This document shows, in pieces, positions 47,163 to 56,490 of a stretch of 64,000 nt of DNA. The notes beneath the pieces were generated by a model. The model was not told the origin of the DNA. It ran no database searches and was given only the letters and a program-made list of their open reading frames with translations. How positions within the stretch are numbered: position 1 is the first letter of the stretch; every line of letters starts with the position of its first letter. The position numbers and the translations under genes are program-made. Source of the stretch: Chitinophaga sp. Ak27 (GTDB taxonomy: Bacteria; Bacteroidota; Bacteroidia; Chitinophagales; Chitinophagaceae); NCBI RefSeq assembly GCF_012726295.1, contig NZ_JABAOB010000001.1, positions 1,488,001-1,552,000 of the forward strand. Reading direction: 5' to 3'.

Positions 47163-47630
47163 CTATTGTTCCATTTGTATTTTAAGCCATTCAAACGCCT
47201 GCCCATTGGCGGGCGACTGAAACTGGTGTTTAACGATTTTTCCGTTGTCCAGTTGTACAATACAAGGGTAAATCACATTTTTCGTAGGCAGGCTGAATAC
47301 CCCATCATTGTCAATAAAAACATTCACCCGGTTATTGATATGCTTGCCAATTTTCTGTTGCAGAATTTTGACCGACTGTACTTTTGTCAATATAAAAAAT
47401 ATACCGGTAGAATCAATAAAATCTCTCATAAAAGCTTCTCCCTCTTGTATGCAGCCATTGCATCCCAGGCCGGGTAATATCACCATCCATTTTTTGGGCG
47501 CCTGGAAACTGGCTTTCTTCAGCCCGGTGGAAATGGTTTCCATTTCCAGATCGCTATCTGATTTCTTGAAGCTTTTGCACTGGCTAAATACCAGTATCGA
47601 CAGGGTCATTAAAACATAAAGGCGGTTCAT
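47163..47630 (-). CDS. Thioredoxin-like lipoprotein
   Basis: A 155-residue lipoprotein with a lipobox ending at C18 (LVFSQC). The mature part has a thioredoxin-like layout: a beta strand leading to GLGCNGC (C57/C60), a helix, and a C-terminal strand pair with YPCIVQLDNG carrying a third cysteine. The CNGC motif is unusual for a redox protein but keeps two cysteines separated by two residues. It sits 30 bp after the BF3164-like gene and 7 bp before the MG2 gene, in the operon of the four-cysteine NVEALA peptide, so a role in the peptide's thiols is plausible. Confidence 0.7.
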   Translation of the reverse strand: MNRLYVLMTLSILVFSQCKSFKKSDSDLEMETISTGLKKASFQAPKKWMVILPGLGCNGCIQEGEAFMRDFIDSTGIFFILTKVQSVKILQQKIGKHINNRVNVFIDNDGVFSLPTKNVIYPCIVQLDNGKIVKHQFQSPANGQAFEWLKIQMEQ

Positions 47631-47660
47631 AATATCGTTTTTATCGTCGTTGACAATTTC

Positions 47661-48857
47661 TTATTTCAGGTTAACCGGTTTAAATATTTTCAAATACAGG
47701 AAGGACTCAGACCGGTCATTCTTATCGAGGTATTCTATATTCAACCCCTCTGCGGTAACAAAAGCGTTCTCCCAGTTAAAATCATTACAGGTACCAATGA
47801 CGGTTTCTCCCATATACTTAAAATTTTCGTCCAATACAATTACCGATAAGGGTTTGTCCTTAATAGTACTGGTAGCAGTGGCATCCGGCATGGCCTTTCT
47901 GAGAAAACGGTAATATACTTTCCGGTAAGGATCATATTTGATGGCGGCGTACAAATCTGTCTGGCATACTTTCAATATCAATTCTTCTGTAGATAGCTTC
48001 TTGCTGAAAGAAGTAATGGTACCCGCTTCATTGCTGCCGCCATATACGGCCCTATAACCTTCTTTACCAGTATCGGCCAGGTATACCTGGTGAGATACCG
48101 GGAAACTATATACCATCCGGTGGTCCGGGGCTATGTCACTATATACATTGGTAAAGAGCCCTTCATTTTCCCAGAAGTAGTTATGTCCGTATAATTCGTC
48201 GGGATATTGCCGGGAAAAGGTGACTTTGTTATTGCTGCAATCGATATGCGACTCAAATTTAAACCGGCGGGCAATACTATCCGGCAGCGAAAACATGTAC
48301 TGGCCGGGGAAGACGATCTGGTTACCTATGGCCATCAAAGGCGCCACCGTAGATGGATAGTACTGTGGATAAAAGTAAGTCCACGATAGCTCATGAAAGG
48401 GAAGATCATTGATCAGAGAAATTCTTGACAATACCCGGCTCGAATCATTTAACAAGACCAGCTGATTACTCTTTTTATTATAGATATAAATAGAGTCTTT
48501 GTTTTTCAGGTAATAGCCCAGGGGGGTGTTGACACCATCTTTATCGTTCCTGCTAAATTTAATAATTTTCTTTACCGCCGCCGTTGCATAGTCATAAATA
48601 TAGATAGCGCTCGCGTAGGTATTCAGGAAGCTCAGGCAAGTGACATTGCTGTCTCCTATAAACACCTGCATATAGGTCATCTTAGGGGCGCTGATGCTGT
48701 CTAAGAGAAACTTCTTTTCGTCAGACACAGCCAGTTTTACCGTGGGTATCAATGTCCCTTTCCTCTCATTCTTCAATACTACTACGTTATGTTTGGACGA
48801 GCAGGCAAAAAACATGGTAAGGGAAATAACAGCAGGCAATATCAATTTTACATTCAT
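47661..48857 (-). CDS. BF3164-like (TolB-type propeller) lipoprotein
   Basis: A 398-residue lipoprotein, started at 48857 so that the signal MNVKLILPAVISLTMFFAC ends in a lipobox; the open frame begins 16 codons earlier. The mature part has repeated beta-blades such as YDYATAAVKKIIKFSRND and GDSNVTCLSFLNTYASAIYIYD, consistent with a six-bladed TolB-like propeller of the BF3164 family. These lipoproteins are usually found beside NVEALA peptides, as here, where the peptide gene ends 87 bp upstream. Their function is not known. Family assignment is from memory of neighbourhood and layout. Confidence 0.78.
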   Translation of the reverse strand: MNVKLILPAVISLTMFFACSSKHNVVVLKNERKGTLIPTVKLAVSDEKKFLLDSISAPKMTYMQVFIGDSNVTCLSFLNTYASAIYIYDYATAAVKKIIKFSRNDKDGVNTPLGYYLKNKDSIYIYNKKSNQLVLLNDSSRVLSRISLINDLPFHELSWTYFYPQYYPSTVAPLMAIGNQIVFPGQYMFSLPDSIARRFKFESHIDCSNNKVTFSRQYPDELYGHNYFWENEGLFTNVYSDIAPDHRMVYSFPVSHQVYLADTGKEGYRAVYGGSNEAGTITSFSKKLSTEELILKVCQTDLYAAIKYDPYRKVYYRFLRKAMPDATATSTIKDKPLSVIVLDENFKYMGETVIGTCNDFNWENAFVTAEGLNIEYLDKNDRSESFLYLKIFKPVNLK

Positions 48858-48944
48858 GATAGTAAGCTTTAGAATGGAGGTATCCGTATGTAGCGGTGCT
48901 ACCACGAATACCTCCCCATCAGGATAAAAAAACGTGGTTAACTA

Positions 48945-49178
48945 TTACCAGCCAAAATCGCACTCGTTATTTCCAGGATCACCCACACAGATCTGGCTCA
49001 ACGTTAAGCACTTTCCACCACCGAAGCCATGCTCACTGGAGCATTCTGCACTGGCAGTATTAACTTTCACGAGAGAGGTCAGGTCTACATCATTGTTGCT
49101 GGCTTGGGTTTTAGTTGCGAAGAAGGCAACAGTAGCAATAGCAGCGATACCGGCTGCAGCGAGGATTTTCTTTTTCAT
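48945..49178 (-). CDS. NVEALA-like exported peptide with four cysteines
   Basis: A 77-residue precursor. The N-terminus is a signal peptide (MKKKILAAAGIAAIATVAFFATKTQA, cleavage likely after residue 27), followed by a linker with the NVEALA-like LVKVNTASAE and a short tail with four cysteines (C46, C57, C64, C73), a glycine-rich loop (HGFGGGK) and the end CDFGW. NVEALA proteins are small exported peptides of Bacteroidota with unknown role. It heads the operon with BF3164-like, thioredoxin-like, MG2, transglutaminase-like, barrel and GLPGLI genes, and follows genes for a signal peptidase I and a Wzy-like protein. It is unrelated in sequence to the eight-cysteine GG-leader peptide. Confidence 0.82.
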   Translation of the reverse strand: MKKKILAAAGIAAIATVAFFATKTQASNNDVDLTSLVKVNTASAECSSEHGFGGGKCLTLSQICVGDPGNNECDFGW

Positions 49179-49474
49179 AACAGCTTTTTTAAAAAATAAA
49201 AATGATAAAATAAAAAGGGTTCCTGAAAGTAAGGACAGGGAATACTACTTCCATTAAGTATTTCTGCGGCATAACTTTTATGCAGCAAACATTAACCTGG
49301 TTAATGCCCAAAAGTGGCTTGTTATCCTGTCATAGTTCAGCGATTTTTTACAGATGATTAAATGATATCGATGTATCAACATTCCGTGCAAAGCTCCGCC
49401 AGCATCAACTACTGCGTAGCTGCATGACATCGCGCATTGATACAAAAATCTCTTTGTTGTAACTCAGCAGCCTA

Positions 49475-51334
49475 CTACTGGTCGCCCGATTTTATGATGT
49501 TATCAGCGAAGCCTTTTATTTCTAATATGGCTTTCGAGGGCACTTTTACTCGCTTTGCTTTAATCGTACGGGCCATCATCATCGCCTTCGTTGTTTTCCC
49601 GTTTTCCTGGTATAAAGTCATCAACAGGTAAAGCGGGTAAAAACGATTGGGGATCATGTTCATCGCTTTCAAATAGGATTCTTCTGCTGCGGCGTAATTA
49701 CCTGCCTTCTTCTCGCAATCGCCTATGGCCGTTTCAATCACACTGGAACGCTGGTATTGCCTCGCCTGCGTTAAAACTGCCAATGCCTGCCGGTAATTTT
49801 CCGTCATGGCGAGCGACTTACCGTATTGCATCAGGAACTCTCCGTTGGTACACAATTCAGGATATACCGCTTCAAAGTACCGGTTGCTTTCCCCGTACAT
49901 CTCCCTTACATAGGCATTTTGCGCCATTCCCCAACCGGCAAAGGACTTCCGCGCGCTGTTAATGATATTGCCATACGCATATACCAGCAACAATGCGAGC
50001 AGGGACAAAACAGGTAGTACCGCCATCCGTCTCCTGTCGAGCGGAAGGCTGACATCGACGAACACTTTGCTGTCCGTTCCCGACAATATCGCCAGGGCAA
50101 ATACAATAATGTACTTCATTGCCAGGTTATCTGAACTATAGGTAAACAGGGCAAAACACAAGCTGGCCGGTAAAATGCCATATGCCGTGGTTCGTACAGG
50201 CATATACGATTGCCCGGCTGGGTATCTCCAGAAAAAAAATATAACAGCTGCCACCAACAGTAAGCCTATCCCCCCGTTTTCTACCACAAACTGCAATGGT
50301 TCATTAAAGGCATAAAAAGTATTATCTGCCAACTGCGCGGCATCAGACGCCGCATCTCCCTGCTGTTCGAACCAATGCGCCTGTGCCTCCATATAATACG
50401 CTTTGAACCGGTCCATTCCCACGCCAATAACGGGATGCTCCTTCACCAGCGTAGCCGACACCCGGTAGATGAGCATACGTCCATCGGCAGAATGGCGCTT
50501 AAGCAGGTAAAAGGTATACCCCAAACCAGCCAGTAATACCGCTGCTATTACGATACGCTTAAGGGGCCAGGCGGCCGCCCTTTGGTTGTTCCGGTTACGA
50601 TACAGCCACCACACGCCTCCAATACCGGCAGCTAACGCCAGGAAAGCGGATCGGGAACGCAGGCAGGGTAATACTATTGCACAGCCAATAAGTGCTGTCA
50701 AAGGCAACCAGGTAGTCAGCCACACAACAAAACGGTTCACACTCCTGCCTTCCCCGGATACCTGCAAAGTATTCCGGTGAAGATATAATCCAAAGGAAAC
50801 TACTGCTACCAGTGCAAGATATCCGGCATAACCACCGGGGTTGAAAAAATTGCCAGTCATCGGAAAATAAGTATTGCGGCTCTCCAGGATGCCCAATAGC
50901 TGCAATATACCTGAGAGTACCTGTAATACGCCGCCGGCAATTATCGCCAGCAAAAGCCAGGTATACATCGTGGCCGGTAGCCTTCGCAGCACTACGTAAC
51001 ATATCGCTAACCCGATCAGCTCCAGCCAACGCTGGGAGAACCCGTGCAACGGATGCAGATAGTACCGGTTAACCGAGATATATAGTAATACGATCACCAG
51101 CCCCATGTCCAGGACCGAAAGAGAAATGCTGAAATGTTTATTATTATATAATGTATAGTATGCCAGCAACAAAAAAACAATGGCTATGCCCTCACTAAAG
51201 AAAATGAATTTGGTCGTCTGTGTTGGCTCAATGAACTGGGTGCTGTAAACTGAAGGCAATAGCAGGAAAACACCACTCAGTATCGCTAACAGGACATTGA
51301 TAATAATTTTTCTAACGGGCTCAATAGACAACAT
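49475..51334 (-). CDS. O-antigen ligase/Wzy-like membrane protein with TPR tail
   Basis: A 619-residue integral membrane protein. Residues about 1-430 carry roughly a dozen transmembrane helices with the Wzy_C/O-antigen-ligase pattern, including a large external loop with HPVIGVGMDRFKAYY and ENGGIGLLLV. The C-terminal ~180 residues (from about 450) are helical with tetratricopeptide-like repeats (YRQALAVLTQARQYQ; NYAAAEESYLKAMNMIP). O-antigen ligase family members move glycans or, in some relatives, modify proteins (PglL). It lies between signal peptidase I (37 bp upstream) and the NVEALA peptide, with no other polysaccharide genes nearby, so protein or peptide glycosylation is a possibility. 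Confidence 0.82.
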   Translation of the reverse strand: MLSIEPVRKIIINVLLAILSGVFLLLPSVYSTQFIEPTQTTKFIFFSEGIAIVFLLLAYYTLYNNKHFSISLSVLDMGLVIVLLYISVNRYYLHPLHGFSQRWLELIGLAICYVVLRRLPATMYTWLLLAIIAGGVLQVLSGILQLLGILESRNTYFPMTGNFFNPGGYAGYLALVAVVSFGLYLHRNTLQVSGEGRSVNRFVVWLTTWLPLTALIGCAIVLPCLRSRSAFLALAAGIGGVWWLYRNRNNQRAAAWPLKRIVIAAVLLAGLGYTFYLLKRHSADGRMLIYRVSATLVKEHPVIGVGMDRFKAYYMEAQAHWFEQQGDAASDAAQLADNTFYAFNEPLQFVVENGGIGLLLVAAVIFFFWRYPAGQSYMPVRTTAYGILPASLCFALFTYSSDNLAMKYIIVFALAILSGTDSKVFVDVSLPLDRRRMAVLPVLSLLALLLVYAYGNIINSARKSFAGWGMAQNAYVREMYGESNRYFEAVYPELCTNGEFLMQYGKSLAMTENYRQALAVLTQARQYQRSSVIETAIGDCEKKAGNYAAAEESYLKAMNMIPNRFYPLYLLMTLYQENGKTTKAMMMARTIKAKRVKVPSKAILEIKGFADNIIKSGDQ

Positions 51335-51371
51335 GGATTACAATATTATTAAAGGGTTATCGGCTCATTTG

Positions 51372-52295
51372 TCAAAATTGCTGTATAAACTTCCCTACCA
51401 GGTTGTCTTTGGGTATGAATCCATAATGCCTGGAGTCAATAGCGATATCTCGGTTATCACCCATCATAAAGAAATAATCTTTCTTAAAGGTGTAAGCGAC
51501 AACCTGCTTTCCTGCTATGAAAGCGGCTTTACTTCCCAGGCGGAAGCTGCTGTCTTCATACATCCTGATAGCATTACTGTACACCGTATCCTGCGGCTGG
51601 CTAAAATATATCGTCATTCCTTTAAATGGTATTTTAAGAGATGACATATCAAGAATATTTTCACTCAGCTCAGGCAGATTTATTTTCGCGCTATCCGGAT
51701 CGTTTTTACGGTTCCATATCCTTATAGAATCTACACCGTGATTCATTTTATTTTTCTGGAAATTATCAAGCACCAGAACGATGTAATGCGGAAAGTGCCT
51801 GAATCCGTTTTTAAACCTATCAATCCTCATCTCTTCAATCGCAGTTTTCACCTGCTGATAATCATTAAACCAGATCTTGTAATAATGACGAACACTCCGC
51901 GGCTCGGACATGGGTTTCCCGTTAACACTAACCTCGCCGTTCTTCACCGCTACTACAGCGCCAGGCAGCCCTATACACCGTTTTACAAAGAAGCCCGGAA
52001 TATCTTTATTGATTGTAAACACAAAGATATCTCCCTGCTGTGGGGATGCAGTAATGAACCTGGAAAAGTAGCCGCTATAGGCCGTTTTATTAATAAGGAT
52101 ATAATCGTCTGTCATCAGCTTATTCATCATAGACTCACTGGGAATCCTGTAAACATCTATGAAAAAAAACCGAAGCAGGAATAAGGTAACAATAGATGCT
52201 GACAAGACATAGCCTGCCTTTATAAAGACGCTTTTACTACCGGGTTTCATCTGATCAATATGCTGTTTTGGGCTAATTTCATTCCTGGTGCTCAT
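51372..52295 (-). CDS. Signal peptidase I, with long insertion
   Basis: A 307-residue membrane protease. One N-terminal transmembrane helix (about 25-45) precedes the catalytic serine motif IPSESM (S55 by comparison with LepB), the lysine motif FFVKRCIGLPG (K105) and the C-terminal GDNRDIAIDSRHYGFIP. Between the lysine motif and the last block is an insertion of about 110 residues (about 140-255) with an acidic/Asn-rich sequence, longer than in typical LepB. It removes signal peptides from exported proteins. The gene is unlikely to be the only housekeeping copy, because it heads a unit with a Wzy-like protein and the NVEALA peptide, so it may be specialised for that locus. Confidence 0.88.
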   Translation of the reverse strand: MSTRNEISPKQHIDQMKPGSKSVFIKAGYVLSASIVTLFLLRFFFIDVYRIPSESMMNKLMTDDYILINKTAYSGYFSRFITASPQQGDIFVFTINKDIPGFFVKRCIGLPGAVVAVKNGEVSVNGKPMSEPRSVRHYYKIWFNDYQQVKTAIEEMRIDRFKNGFRHFPHYIVLVLDNFQKNKMNHGVDSIRIWNRKNDPDSAKINLPELSENILDMSSLKIPFKGMTIYFSQPQDTVYSNAIRMYEDSSFRLGSKAAFIAGKQVVAYTFKKDYFFMMGDNRDIAIDSRHYGFIPKDNLVGKFIQQF

Positions 52296-52506
52296 CGTTT
52301 ATCAACACACGGAACGGGGGAAATCTATTTTATATTTACTATCATAGGCCATTTTTTTTGTTTTCAAGGGCACGTAGATCGGGGCTCGCTGGGATTTGTT
52401 TATCGGTTAGTATTCCCTAGGTTAACTACTAACATCATCCAATATAAAAACATTTTTATTAAGATCAAATAGGTGTAGCAATGTTTTTTTATTGTGTATT
52501 GATACG

Positions 52507-53886
52507 CTAATGTTTTTGATTCATTTTCATTAATCCCGGGTACAACCGGAGATAGATCTCCGCGGCCAATGGCTGCTTACCGTATAAATCATATAAGGAC
52601 CTGTCGTTAAAGAATACGCCAAACTGACCGCCTATAGCCAGCCTTGTCTTTGCTATATCCAACAGATCATAGCTGATACCAGTGGTGAGCGCATGCACAG
52701 GAAAAATAGTTCGTTCTCCATACTTTACCGGGTCAAGATCCAGCTCTTCTATCGACTTCTGTACCCATTCATACCGGGTATATAATTCAGTTCGTTTTAA
52801 ACGTACAGCGCCTTCCACCAGCACCGCATTTTCCCCGGGATGATCGGCGGCTTTATTCAGGCCCCAGAGTGCGGTTATGTTGATCCGGTTATCATGTTGC
52901 AAGGGCGCGCTGAAAATAGCCGACGCAGTAGTGCGGTTAATGTCTTCCTCCGGATGCAGCATTTCCGGGCTTTTGATGTAACCATGAGATACCTGCAACG
53001 CCCAGTTCTCAGAAGGACTATAGGACAACCGGCCACTCCAGGAATCAAATTTCATGCGGTCAAAATTATAACGGTTCTCATCCGGTTCTCTGCCGGTAAA
53101 AACAGATCCCTCCAGCTTAAACTTGTCTAACCGTATACCCAATGTGGCCACCCCAAAGGTAATATGCGTGCCATCATTCCAGTGGTGACTGATAGGCGCA
53201 TCAGGATTCGACAGGGCAGAAGGCCGGTGCATAAAGGCAACGGAGCCTATAGCCGGCTCTCCCGGGTATCCAAAATAAATAAAGGCATCCACCTTTTTTG
53301 AAAAGGCGTAGCTATAGCTGACAGACAGCTCAGAGAAGAGATCATGCGGATGTTGCCTGTCGACCAACGGTTTATTCTTCCAGCTTTCGCCAGACTGGAA
53401 TAGCAGCGGGTAGCCGGCGCCACCTTCCGTAAGCCTGTCCAGCGAAATCATGACGTTGTAATGGAATAATCCTTTACTTCCCACCTTGCGCTGGGCCATC
53501 AGCATCATCCAGTTGGGCGCATCCAGACGGCTGTCTCCCCTGCTGCCTTTATGGCCTATATCCTGGTAAGTATATCGCAGAAATATGTTGCCATGCACCA
53601 TGTACATCCACTTTTTTGAATGCAGCATATACCCATACATGGGAGATGCATCCGGCAGCCACCCTGTTCCCGACCCATTCCTGTTCATAGGCAGCTGCAA
53701 CGAAAAAGCGTGACTCATAGGAATATCCATCGGCATATCTGCCATTCGGGGCATATGCCCCGAATCTCCCTTCATCTGGTGTTGCGGACGACTGGTATCT
53801 TTCGCCGGCATATTATGTTCGTGCTGTGCTTGTACTGCCACCACAAAAGACAATAACATCCAAAGCAATAATAGTAGCTGCTTCAT
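52507..53886 (-). CDS. Exported outer-membrane protein with Met/His-rich N-terminus
   Basis: A 459-residue protein with a signal peptide (ending VQAQ, about 1-20). Right after it lies a Met/His-rich segment (HEHNMPAKDTSRPQHQ, then DSGHMPRMADMPMDIPMSH), a composition typical of copper-binding proteins. The rest is rich in aromatic residues and alternating strands, ending with IYLRLYPGL, consistent with an outer-membrane beta-barrel. Similar Bacteroidota proteins are found beside copper-resistance genes, but no other metal gene is next to it here. Function is therefore only suggested by composition. Confidence 0.65.
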   Translation of the reverse strand: MKQLLLLLWMLLSFVVAVQAQHEHNMPAKDTSRPQHQMKGDSGHMPRMADMPMDIPMSHAFSLQLPMNRNGSGTGWLPDASPMYGYMLHSKKWMYMVHGNIFLRYTYQDIGHKGSRGDSRLDAPNWMMLMAQRKVGSKGLFHYNVMISLDRLTEGGAGYPLLFQSGESWKNKPLVDRQHPHDLFSELSVSYSYAFSKKVDAFIYFGYPGEPAIGSVAFMHRPSALSNPDAPISHHWNDGTHITFGVATLGIRLDKFKLEGSVFTGREPDENRYNFDRMKFDSWSGRLSYSPSENWALQVSHGYIKSPEMLHPEEDINRTTASAIFSAPLQHDNRINITALWGLNKAADHPGENAVLVEGAVRLKRTELYTRYEWVQKSIEELDLDPVKYGERTIFPVHALTTGISYDLLDIAKTRLAIGGQFGVFFNDRSLYDLYGKQPLAAEIYLRLYPGLMKMNQKH

Positions 53887-54182
53887 TTCTTTAAGTATTC
53901 ACCAGGAGATGTCATAAATACTGTACCATGAGTGGATAAGGCAATGGTTCTGCCTTTCATAGTCCGCTGATTATAAGTTGAATAAGAGAATATACTCGCC
54001 CAGGCTGCCTGGAAACTTTTCCATAAGCGGGGAAGCCTATCTACGGATTGGGGCTGACGTTTCCGGCCCATGATAAAAGGAGACGCTGCCCCCACCGTTG
54101 TAAGGGAGTCTTTACTCCCTTGAAAAGGATTTTCCTGAAAATCCGGAACAATTCTTCATCTTTGAGAAAATCTATATTAACC

Positions 54183-55034
54183 ATGAATTACTATCGTTTG
54201 TTTTTGCTGCTGCTCCTGAGCGGCTTATCCCAGCTCACCTATGCCCAGAAAAAGGTATTGTTTAAAGTAGCGCTGGCCCCGAACAAGACTTACAAAACTA
54301 CCATGACTAACCTAACAGACATGGAGATGATGGTGAAAGGCGATTCGGCTATGATAGCCCAGATAACCGCTGGTGGCATGAAGCTCCCCATTATGATGCA
54401 AATGAACCAAAACGTAGCGACAACCACAAACACCGGCGCAATGCGGGCAGATAAAAAAATACCGTTGACGATCACTTATGATAATTTAAGTATCACGCAA
54501 TCTGTTAACGGTCAGGAAAATACCCAAAACGCCAACCCATTTGCCAACGCCGTAATAGAAGGCACCACTATCGGAGACGGAAAAATTACCATTGATACCA
54601 TTAAAGGAGTAACTGATGAAGCGATGAAAGCAGCGCTTCGTCAAATGGTGAACGGCATACAGGCCAGCATCAAGTTCCCGGAAAATGAACTGAAAATTGG
54701 CGACTCCTTTGACCAGGAAGTGCCGATGAACCTCCCGATACCACAGGCAGACATGAAAATGACATTGCTCACGAAATATACCCTGAAAGAAATCAGGAAC
54801 AACAAAGCCATATTCGACCTGAAGCAGAACATCACCATGGATATGAGTATCCAGGACACCAACAAGGGCAAAGGTGTTGGTACCGGCACCGGCGCTATGA
54901 TCTTTGATATCGACAAGAAAATAGCTGAACAATCTAATTCTGATATCCAGTTCCAGTTTGAATTCGGTGTTTCCGGTATGACGATGAGCGCCAATTGCAA
55001 GGCTAAAACAAATGTAAAAATAGACGTAGAATAG
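54183..55034 (+). CDS. DUF6263-like exported protein
   Basis: A 283-residue protein with a signal peptide (MNYYRLFLLLLLSGLSQLTYAQ). I start at the ATG at 54183 because the upstream part of the open frame (from 54048) is Arg-rich and not protein-like, whereas this start gives a normal signal sequence. The mature part is beta-rich with MTNLTDMEMMVKG, a Met-rich stretch (MKLPIMMQMNQN) and PENELKIGDSFDQEVPM, which resembles DUF6263 proteins. Role unknown. It is followed by a convergent acetyltransferase gene. Confidence 0.7.
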   Translation: MNYYRLFLLLLLSGLSQLTYAQKKVLFKVALAPNKTYKTTMTNLTDMEMMVKGDSAMIAQITAGGMKLPIMMQMNQNVATTTNTGAMRADKKIPLTITYDNLSITQSVNGQENTQNANPFANAVIEGTTIGDGKITIDTIKGVTDEAMKAALRQMVNGIQASIKFPENELKIGDSFDQEVPMNLPIPQADMKMTLLTKYTLKEIRNNKAIFDLKQNITMDMSIQDTNKGKGVGTGTGAMIFDIDKKIAEQSNSDIQFQFEFGVSGMTMSANCKAKTNVKIDVE

Positions 55035-55073
55035 TGGTGGGAGAATGAAACTATCAACCAGGGATCAGGCTCC

Positions 55074-55547
55074 CTAATACCGCTTATCCCTGGCCCCCTC
55101 CTCCGGCGGCGTATTATCCCGTTCCATCAGGTATAAGTCGAGCCCTTTTCCCCAATAGTCCTTTTCTGTGCGGATCAATTGGTACCCACATTTTTCAAAG
55201 AATTTCCAGGCTAGTTGAGATGTTGTTACCACCAGCTTTTTTATGCCCGGATCTGCGTTAAAAATTTTCATACAGTAAGCAACTACCTCCTTTCCCAATC
55301 CGCGGCCGGCCACGTCCGGATGAAAGAATATCCAGGTAATACTTCCGGAGTGATGGATGGTATTGATGTAATATCCGGCGCCACCTACAATTTTGCCGTC
55401 ATGTTCTATGGTAAGATAGGTGTCGCTATGCCGGGCTAAATATTGCCGGAAGTCTTCTATTTCTTTGGGATCAAAATACCGTGGCACGTTTAGTTGGAAT
55501 ATATCGATTAACGTGTCTTCATCTATTGGTTTAAAAGGTCGGATCAT
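55074..55547 (-). CDS. GNAT-family N-acetyltransferase
   Basis: A 157-residue GNAT enzyme. The acetyl-CoA binding motif is in FFHPDVAGRGLGKEVVAY (about 73-90), preceded by the beta strand GKIVGGAGYY and followed by the typical WKFFEKCGYQLIRTEKDYWG end. Substrate unknown; similar proteins acetylate amines or act on toxins. It lies 29 bp after the AAA ATPase gene on the same strand. Confidence 0.88.
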   Translation of the reverse strand: MIRPFKPIDEDTLIDIFQLNVPRYFDPKEIEDFRQYLARHSDTYLTIEHDGKIVGGAGYYINTIHHSGSITWIFFHPDVAGRGLGKEVVAYCMKIFNADPGIKKLVVTTSQLAWKFFEKCGYQLIRTEKDYWGKGLDLYLMERDNTPPEEGARDKRY

Positions 55548-55576
55548 ATACAGCTAATTTTACTGTTTGTATTCCC

Positions 55577-56326
55577 CTATTCCTCCCCCATCAGGATGTT
55601 CAGGAGATTTTCATAATTATTGATAAACTGGTGAGATACTTTATAATTTTCCGTTTCCGTATAGCGGGTCTTTTTAATGCCGTTTTCAGTCAATTCGTAG
55701 ATAATGGCATGGGGATAAGCCATCACAATGGGAGAATGGGTAGCAATGATAAACTGCGACTGCTGCCCTATCAAATCATGCATACGGGCAAGCATGGCCA
55801 TTTGCCGGGATGGAGAAAGTGCCGCTTCGGGCTCATCCAGGATATACAGTCCGTTGCCGCCGAAGCGATGTGTGAACAGCGCCCAGAAGGATTCGCCATG
55901 CGACTGCTCATGCAATGGCACGCCGCCATAGGAATCAATAATCTTTCCCCCCCTTCCTTCTTTGTCCAATTCGTGGATATTGGTAGCCACGTTAAAGAAA
56001 CTTTCACTTCTCAGGAAGTAACCATCCTGTGGCTTTACAGCCCCCCTGGCCACCGTCAGGTATTGGTGCAGTACCGAATGGGAGTTATGGGTAGCAAAGG
56101 TAAAGTTCCTGGAACCTCCTTCAGGATTGAATCCGCAGGCCACTGCAATGGCTTCTATCAGGGTAGACTTCCCCATACCATTTTCACCTGACAGGTAAGT
56201 CACCTTAGGATGAAATTTCAGGGAAGAAAAATTCCGGAGAGCCGGGATGCTAAAGGGGTATTGATCTTTGGAGGGGATCTTATCTTTCTTCAGGCTAACT
56301 TCCATTAAACCTTTTTGCTGCACCAT
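55577..56326 (-). CDS. Stand-alone AAA/ABC-like ATPase (COG3910 type)
   Basis: A 249-residue soluble ATPase with Walker A GENGMGKS (47-54), an ABC-type signature HGES (143-146), Walker B YILDEP (161-166; D164/E165) and the switch segment FIIATHSP. It has no coiled-coil insert, unlike SMC or RecF, so it matches the small stand-alone ATPases of COG3910. Their role is unknown; some are linked to overcoming old lesion or phage defence functions. A start at residue 8 (MEVSLKKDK) is also possible. Confidence 0.85.
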   Translation of the reverse strand: MVQQKGLMEVSLKKDKIPSKDQYPFSIPALRNFSSLKFHPKVTYLSGENGMGKSTLIEAIAVACGFNPEGGSRNFTFATHNSHSVLHQYLTVARGAVKPQDGYFLRSESFFNVATNIHELDKEGRGGKIIDSYGGVPLHEQSHGESFWALFTHRFGGNGLYILDEPEAALSPSRQMAMLARMHDLIGQQSQFIIATHSPIVMAYPHAIIYELTENGIKKTRYTETENYKVSHQFINNYENLLNILMGEE

Positions 56327-56490
56327 GCGATAGCTTATTTAATGAACAAATGGCGGTACAATTGTGATATAAATATACGCTATCCTGTAGATTAGTCATC
56401 CCCCGGGCAGCATACACTTAGTTACATTAAAGTATTGTTACCAATATCATCATGATAAAAACCTTTGGTTAATTCTCCTAACTTCACGTT

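Noticed and set aside
53883-54095. 70-codon minus-strand frame with ATGA overlap with the outer-membrane protein gene
   Set aside because: Sequence lacks recognisable features and overlaps the upstream region of the opposite gene; the 4-bp overlap can be chance.
55058-55093. CCAGGGAT / ATCCCTGG inverted repeat between convergent genes
   Set aside because: Loop of 20 bases, overlaps the coding end of the acetyltransferase gene, no T-run; weak evidence.
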